DNA of 11,203 nucleotides from Candidatus Schekmanbacteria bacterium (GTDB lineage: Bacteria > Schekmanbacteria > GWA2-38-11 > J061), in the NCBI GenBank assembly GCA_003695725.1, contig RFHX01000190.1:1-11203 (forward strand), written 5' to 3'. This document shows, in pieces, positions 7,563 to 11,203 of the stretch. Position 1 is the stretch's first letter. Every line of letters starts with the position of its first letter. The notes under the pieces are model-generated. The model was not told where the DNA came from and ran no database searches. It was given only the letters and a program-made list of their open reading frames with translations. A program made the position numbers and the translations under genes.

Positions 7563-8273
7563 TCAAGATTCCCCTTTATTCAAAATCTTCTCCCATTCAG
7601 CGCATGCTTTTTTATAATTCTCAGGTGTACCTATATCAATAAAATACTCCTGTATTTTATAACCATATATCTGTCCAGTCAACTTTGGCAGAATATCAAA
7701 GCCAAAATCAAGAGGTTTCCTAAACTCAAAAATATCAAAAATTTTACTTTCTGCAACATAAATACCTGCATTAGCTAAATTTCCCGGAGGATTCTCTACT
7801 TTTTCATAAAATCCGCAAATCCTTGAAGAAGAATCAATATCAACAATTCCACATTCTCTTGGATTCTCCGCTTCAAAGAGTCCTATTGTCATCAACCCCT
7901 TCTTCTTATGATGAAACCTTAAAAATTTTGAGATGTCTATATTCGTAAGATTATCGGCATATACGACTAAAAATCTCTCATCACTGCCAACCCAACCTTT
8001 ATTGTAAAAAACCGTTCCCGCACTTCCCAAAAGCTCCTTTTCATAAAAGAGTTCTACTTTTATGGAAGTCTTTAATTCTTCAACAAAACTGCGCAGCTTA
8101 TCCGGCAGATAATGAAGATTTATCAAGACTTCACTAATTTCATATTTTTCAAAGAGTTGAAACCAATAGTAAATAAGCGGTTTCCCTGCAATTGGGACAA
8201 GACACTTGGGAATTTCATTTGTCAAGGGCCTCAATCTTGTGCCTAAACCGGCAGCAAGGAGAAATGCTTTCAC
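7563..8273 (-). CDS. hddC: Sugar-1-phosphate nucleotidyltransferase, probable heptose-1-P guanylyltransferase
   Basis: Compact NTP-transferase (RmlA/GMPP-like fold) of 236 residues. In this operon it would join heptose 1-phosphate to a nucleotide, most likely GTP to GDP-D-glycero-alpha-D-manno-heptose. Visible: the nucleotide-binding signature LAAGLGTRLRPLT (6-18), Lys23 in PKCLVP, GSAGT (83-87), metal-binding Asp107 in YADN, FYEKVENP (155-162), NAGIY (168-172) and the second metal Asp213 in FIDIGTPENY. There is no C-terminal hexapeptide or cupin extension, so it is monofunctional. The start is GTG at 8273, sharing GTGA with the stop of the phosphoglycosyltransferase gene; AGGGG lies about eight bases upstream. 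The base specificity (G versus other nucleotides) is inferred from the neighbouring HddA-type kinase and is not visible in the motifs. Confidence 0.86.
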   Translation of the reverse strand: MKAFLLAAGLGTRLRPLTNEIPKCLVPIAGKPLIYYWFQLFEKYEISEVLINLHYLPDKLRSFVEELKTSIKVELFYEKELLGSAGTVFYNKGWVGSDERFLVVYADNLTNIDISKFLRFHHKKKGLMTIGLFEAENPRECGIVDIDSSSRICGFYEKVENPPGNLANAGIYVAESKIFDIFEFRKPLDFGFDILPKLTGQIYGYKIQEYFIDIGTPENYKKACAEWEKILNKGES

Positions 8274-9676
8274 CCGGCTTTCCCCTGAAATGGAAAAACA
8301 AGAAGGGTTGCAAGGAGAATCTTTAAATCCAAGATGATGCTCTGATTCTCGATATATTCAATATCAAACATAACTCTTTCATCGACAGAATCGATATTTC
8401 CTCTTACTCCATTTACCTGTGCAAGTCCCGTAATTCCCGGCGTTATTTCAAGGCGGCGTCTTTGCCAGCTTGTATATTGGTCAACATAAAGCGCAGTTTC
8501 AGGCCTTGGCCCAACCAAAGTCATATCACCCTTCAGTACATTAAAAAGTTGAGGCAATTCATCGATACTGAATTTGCGCAAATACTTCCCTACCCTTGTC
8601 ATTCGAGGGTCATCTTCATTAGCCCTTGTTGGTGGAAGCGTGGCTGCATATGTTTTCATTGACCTGAATTTATACATTATAAATGGATCGCCATTTTTCC
8701 CTATTCTTTCCTGTTTAAAAATTGCAGGACCCGGTGAATCGAGTTTGATAATCAAAATCACCAATAAGATAAAAGGAGAAAGAATAATAATCCCTATCAA
8801 GGAGAAGATAATATCTATACTTCTTTTCAGAAAAAAATAGATAAATGACGGCTTTTTCTGGTCAAGGCGTATCAATGGAATGTTTCCTAAATCAGAGAAA
8901 TCTATTTTTTTTGTCATTATTTCAAACAAGTCAGGAACTAAAGTAAGGCGAATATTTCTATCTTCACAGAAATAGACGAGTTTCATCATATCTTCTTTAT
9001 AACTTCTTGACCTTATATAAATGATTTCGTCAACTGGATTTTTTTCTACAAAGTTGAATGTTGCTTCCAAAAGCTTCTTCATTGCAATGGGATATTGTTG
9101 TTTCTCCTTCTTGCTGTTGTGATCTCTATTGACAAGTTCTTCTTTAATCGTCCCTATAATCCTATATCCAATCTCAGGATGGTTTTTTATCTTGTTTTCG
9201 AGCATTTCACCCGACCTTCCACCCCCTACAATAAGGACATTGACAATCCCGAATCCTTCTTTTCTCAATCTGTTGTGAGCCATATGAAGAAACGTCCTTG
9301 ATGCAGGCACAAGAATTATTCCAAAGACACCTGAGTATATAAAAGTTAAGCGTGCATACTCTGTCTCTTTAATAAGGGACATATAGGCAAACATTGAAAG
9401 AGTAGCAACAATTCCTACTCCTAAAATTGTAAAAAACTCATCGAATCGAAACAATTGCGCTTTATGGCGATACAAATCGGCGCGAAGCATAAAAAAAATC
9501 CATGCAGCAATTCCAATAGAAAAGTCATCATAGTAGGAATCAATGGGTTGGAAAAAAATTGGATCCTGAACAATATACCTGATTATATAAGCAATGAGAA
9601 ATGAAATAACTATCGATATAATGTCAGCAACAAATTTATCAAAAACAAAGAGTTTTCTTATTGTGCTGTTTTTCAT
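8270..9676 (-). CDS. Polyprenyl-phosphate glycosyl-1-phosphate transferase (WbaP/EpsE-like)
   Basis: Integral-membrane priming transferase of 468 residues that would move a sugar-1-phosphate from a nucleotide sugar to undecaprenyl phosphate, starting a polysaccharide or glycan. The N-terminal half has several membrane segments (about 12-34, 53-66, 83-101, 108-130), then a soluble Rossmann-like CoA_binding_3 domain (about 145-275, LIVGGGRSG at 148-156). The C-terminal bacterial sugar transferase domain (about 282-468) opens with KRSIDIIFSLIG and a hydrophobic re-entrant helix (288-311), followed by SPGPAIFKQERIG, YKFRSM, the catalytic Asp372-Glu373 pair in IDELPQLFN, and VGPRPE (388-393). First gene of the sugar operon; its stop overlaps the nucleotidyltransferase start. 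No well-placed Shine-Dalgarno: AGGA ends right at the ATG, and AAAGG lies about 17 bases up, within the loop of a possible hairpin. Donor sugar unknown. Confidence 0.92.
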   Translation of the reverse strand: MKNSTIRKLFVFDKFVADIISIVISFLIAYIIRYIVQDPIFFQPIDSYYDDFSIGIAAWIFFMLRADLYRHKAQLFRFDEFFTILGVGIVATLSMFAYMSLIKETEYARLTFIYSGVFGIILVPASRTFLHMAHNRLRKEGFGIVNVLIVGGGRSGEMLENKIKNHPEIGYRIIGTIKEELVNRDHNSKKEKQQYPIAMKKLLEATFNFVEKNPVDEIIYIRSRSYKEDMMKLVYFCEDRNIRLTLVPDLFEIMTKKIDFSDLGNIPLIRLDQKKPSFIYFFLKRSIDIIFSLIGIIILSPFILLVILIIKLDSPGPAIFKQERIGKNGDPFIMYKFRSMKTYAATLPPTRANEDDPRMTRVGKYLRKFSIDELPQLFNVLKGDMTLVGPRPETALYVDQYTSWQRRRLEITPGITGLAQVNGVRGNIDSVDERVMFDIEYIENQSIILDLKILLATLLVFPFQGKAG

Positions 9677-9788
9677 TCCTGTATCTTTTTATTCCTTTTA
9701 TATATTTCAGACACAGGCTATCCTTTACGAAGACACTACCTCTCTAAGAATTTATCTTCAAAATACAGAACTATTGGTTATACTTATA
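9677..9788 (-). other. 112-bp spacer between TPR gene and sugar operon
   Basis: The only sizeable gap on the minus strand, therefore the best place for a promoter of the six-gene sugar operon. Weak candidates on the minus strand are TTGAAG (around 9766-9761) and AT-rich TATATAAA-like stretches near 9706-9698, but no pair with good spacing and consensus is present. No hairpin-plus-T-run terminator for the TPR gene is seen, so read-through from upstream remains possible. Confidence 0.35.
9678..9717 (-). promoter_or_regulatory. Inverted repeat just before the phosphoglycosyltransferase start codon
   Basis: On the minus strand, CCTGTGTC (9717-9710) can pair with GATACAGG (9685-9678), seven Watson-Crick pairs plus one G-U. 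The 24-base A-rich loop contains AAAAGGAAT. The second arm ends one base before the ATG at 9676 and includes the only purine-rich Shine-Dalgarno-like bases next to it. This could be an mRNA hairpin that controls translation of the operon's first gene, or a protein-binding repeat, or chance. Confidence 0.3.
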
Positions 9789-10847
9789 TTATTTACTATC
9801 TTTTGATTTCTCAATAAAAGAAATAAGCTTTTCTATTTCACTTATATCACTATACTGTGGATTTATTCTTTTTACCTCTTTTAGGTGAAAGAGAGCATTG
9901 TCATAATCCTTTTTCTCGCGGAAATAAATCCATCCAACAAGGCGATGTGCTTCAAGATTGTTGTTATCAAATCTTAAGCATTCATTGAGTTTTTCAAGTG
10001 CTTTATCATACTCATTACGTTGATAATAGACGGAGCCAATCTTAAATAGAGCTGTCGCATTTTCAGGTTCTGCCTTCGATGCTTTGGTAAAATATTCCAA
10101 TGCCTTATCCGTATTCCCTTGACTGAAATATATCTGACCTATGTTCAGCAGAGTATATACATCATTAGGATTATACTCCAACACCTTTTGAAGATTTGTT
10201 ACTGCGTCATCATAACGGCCTAAAAACATACAACAGTAGCCATTATATTGCTGAAATTTTGCTCTTTCCTGTTTGAGAGCATTTATATAATCCTGCCATT
10301 CCTTTTTATCTTTCTCACTCTTCTTTTTAGCAAGCTCGGCTTCAGATTCAGCGATTTTCTTTGAAAGGATGTCTATATATTTTTCAAAATACTTATTCGC
10401 CTCTTTATAATTTTTTACTTGATAGCTAGCCGTACCCATAGAATAAATGGAGTCTATATGGTCAGGATTTTGAGCGAGCTCTTGTTGAAATTCTTTTATT
10501 GCTTCTTCTATTTTCCCATTTTCAATAAGAATTTTTCCTATATAGTAATGAGCTTCTTTATAATCAGGCTTAACCTCAACGACTTTTCTGAATCCCTGTT
10601 CAGCTTCCGGATACTTTTTAAGTTTATAATTGGAAAGAGCAATACCAAAAAGACCGTCCGGGTCATTTGGTTTGATCTCAAGACCCTTTTGATAGGATTT
10701 TATTGCGTCATCATAGCGTTTTGCATTGAAATCCATCTTTGCTTTCAAATAATAACCACTCGGGTCAGGGGTTTGAGGTACTGTCTCGCAGGCATATAAG
10801 ACTATTGCCATTGCAACTGCCAAAAGCCCTACTAAAACTCTTCTCAT
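9789..10847 (-). CDS. TPR-repeat lipoprotein
   Basis: Predicted envelope lipoprotein made almost entirely of tetratricopeptide repeats, a protein-binding scaffold fold. Starting at the ATG at 10847 gives 352 residues with a lipoprotein signal peptide: basic MRR, a hydrophobic core, and the lipobox LYAC with Cys20 as lipid-attachment site. After a short Pro-rich linker come about eight 34-residue repeats: four from roughly residue 30 to 162, a charged Lys/Glu-rich helical insert (about 163-199), and four more from about 200 to 334. A GTG three bases upstream is also possible, but GGAGG is eight bases from the ATG and only five from the GTG, so ATG is preferred. It lies 59 bases after the small CxxC gene and 112 before the sugar operon. 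An assembly role for envelope or glycan machinery is plausible but unproven. Confidence 0.9.
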   Translation of the reverse strand: MRRVLVGLLAVAMAIVLYACETVPQTPDPSGYYLKAKMDFNAKRYDDAIKSYQKGLEIKPNDPDGLFGIALSNYKLKKYPEAEQGFRKVVEVKPDYKEAHYYIGKILIENGKIEEAIKEFQQELAQNPDHIDSIYSMGTASYQVKNYKEANKYFEKYIDILSKKIAESEAELAKKKSEKDKKEWQDYINALKQERAKFQQYNGYCCMFLGRYDDAVTNLQKVLEYNPNDVYTLLNIGQIYFSQGNTDKALEYFTKASKAEPENATALFKIGSVYYQRNEYDKALEKLNECLRFDNNNLEAHRLVGWIYFREKKDYDNALFHLKEVKRINPQYSDISEIEKLISFIEKSKDSK

Positions 10848-10855
10848 CACAAATT

Positions 10856-10860
10856 CCTCC
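10856..10860 (-). promoter_or_regulatory. Ribosome binding site that sets the TPR lipoprotein start
   Basis: GGAGG on the minus strand, followed by AATTT, GTG, ATG. The spacing is five bases to the GTG and eight to the ATG at 10847, which favours the ATG. Confidence 0.65.
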
Positions 10861-10906
10861 GTAATTCTGTTTCTAAAAGAATTTCCAAAAAATTAATTTT
10901 CCTGCC

Positions 10907-11203
10907 TTACTGCCACTTCAATTTACCGTTTCTTTCTCCAAAATCTGCATACATACCAGTAAGCTCACCGGCAAATATCTTTCTACACTCAAGGCAGAGC
11001 AAAAAATTCATTTCCTCATAAACTTCATCTTCAAGTTCATATTGCTTTACAGATTCAATTTGGCGGATTAAATCATCTATTGCGTTATCTTCATCCTCAT
11101 TGATATATCCGTCAAAATCGGACTCAATTCTAATATGCACCTTATAACGGATATCACCAAGATTGATGACTTTACCGCATTTAAAACATTTCAACCTTTC
11201 ATC
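10907..11203 (-). CDS. Small acidic protein with two CxxC motifs, 5' end uncertain (partial)
   Basis: Unrecognised small protein of at least 95 residues. It has CFKCG near the N-terminus and CLECR about 60 residues later, a layout that suggests one zinc site built from two knuckles. The segment between is strongly acidic (ESDFDGYINEDEDNAIDD region) and then helical. The only start codon in the window is a TTG at 11194, directly after GAAAGG with no spacing, which is poor. The frame stays open to the window edge, and the nearby ATG at 11202 is in another frame and stops after three codons, so the true start is probably just outside. It reads in the same direction as the TPR gene, 59 bases upstream of it, and could share its transcript. 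Function unknown; a zinc-ribbon-like or regulatory role would be guesswork. Confidence 0.7.
   Translation of the reverse strand, partial: DERLKCFKCGKVINLGDIRYKVHIRIESDFDGYINEDEDNAIDDLIRQIESVKQYELEDEVYEEMNFLLCLECRKIFAGELTGMYADFGERNGKLKWQ

Noticed and set aside
9594-9806. Small hydrophobic plus-strand frame of 70 codons crossing the 112-bp spacer
   Set aside because: Mostly antisense to the phosphoglycosyltransferase membrane segments, no Shine-Dalgarno, and no promoter-like context. Hydrophobicity is expected from AT-rich antisense sequence.
10419-10799. 126-codon plus-strand frame antisense to the TPR gene
   Set aside because: The minus-strand frame has clear TPR repeats and a lipobox; the antisense frame is a by-product of its composition.
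10889-10900. Perfect 12-base palindrome AAAATTAATTTT between the CxxC gene and the TPR gene
   Set aside because: Made only of A and T in an AT-rich spacer, so it is expected by chance and too weak for a terminator stem.
1-11203. CRISPR array, tRNA/rRNA genes, insertion sequence or phage genes
   Set aside because: No regularly spaced repeats, no cloverleaf-like segment in the few spacers, and no transposase or integrase motifs in any frame.

Overview
The window is AT-rich, gene-dense bacterial DNA from a Gram-negative-type (two-membrane) organism. The evidence is an RND efflux pump with a periplasmic adaptor, a lipobox-bearing TPR lipoprotein, and a heptose/surface-polysaccharide sugar cluster. 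The lineage cannot be fixed from the sequence alone. An AT-rich deltaproteobacterium-like or candidate-phylum bacterium would fit, but that is inference. All complete genes look intact; I see no mobile element, tRNA, rRNA or CRISPR array.

Layout. Plus strand: an AT-rich leader (1-136), then a two-gene efflux operon, periplasmic adaptor (137-1270) and RND permease (1267-4434), joined by an ATGA overlap. No outer-membrane channel gene is in view. Minus strand, converging on the pump across 49 bp: read in transcription order, a partial small double-CxxC protein (11203-10907), a TPR lipoprotein (10847-9789), a 112-bp spacer, then a tight six-gene sugar operon (9676-4484). The operon holds a membrane phosphoglycosyltransferase, a sugar-1-phosphate nucleotidyltransferase (HddC-like), a GHMP kinase (HddA-like), a SIS-domain isomerase (GmhA-like), a HAD phosphatase (GmhB) and a GalE-like SDR epimerase.

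How the genes work together. The four middle genes of the sugar operon form a complete route from sedoheptulose 7-phosphate to a nucleotide-activated D-glycero-D-manno-heptose: isomerase, then 1-kinase, then 7-phosphatase, then nucleotidyltransferase. Because the kinase is of the GHMP (HddA) type and not the ribokinase-like HldE type, the product is most likely the GDP-alpha-heptose used in S-layer glycans, O-antigens and capsules, not the ADP-beta-heptose of LPS inner core. The flanking phosphoglycosyltransferase should start a glycan on a polyprenyl-phosphate carrier, and the GalE-like enzyme may supply another sugar or modify the heptose. No dedicated glycosyltransferases, flippase or polymerase are in the window, so the rest of the glycan machinery must lie elsewhere.

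Most unusual points: substitutions at two of the four expected metal-site positions of the heptose isomerase; a GalE-like SDR co-transcribed with a GDP-heptose pathway; an inverted repeat that reaches to one base before the phosphoglycosyltransferase start codon; and replacement of the usual TM10 lysine in the RND proton relay. Nothing here amounts to a clearly new system. The heptose operon is the part most worth follow-up.
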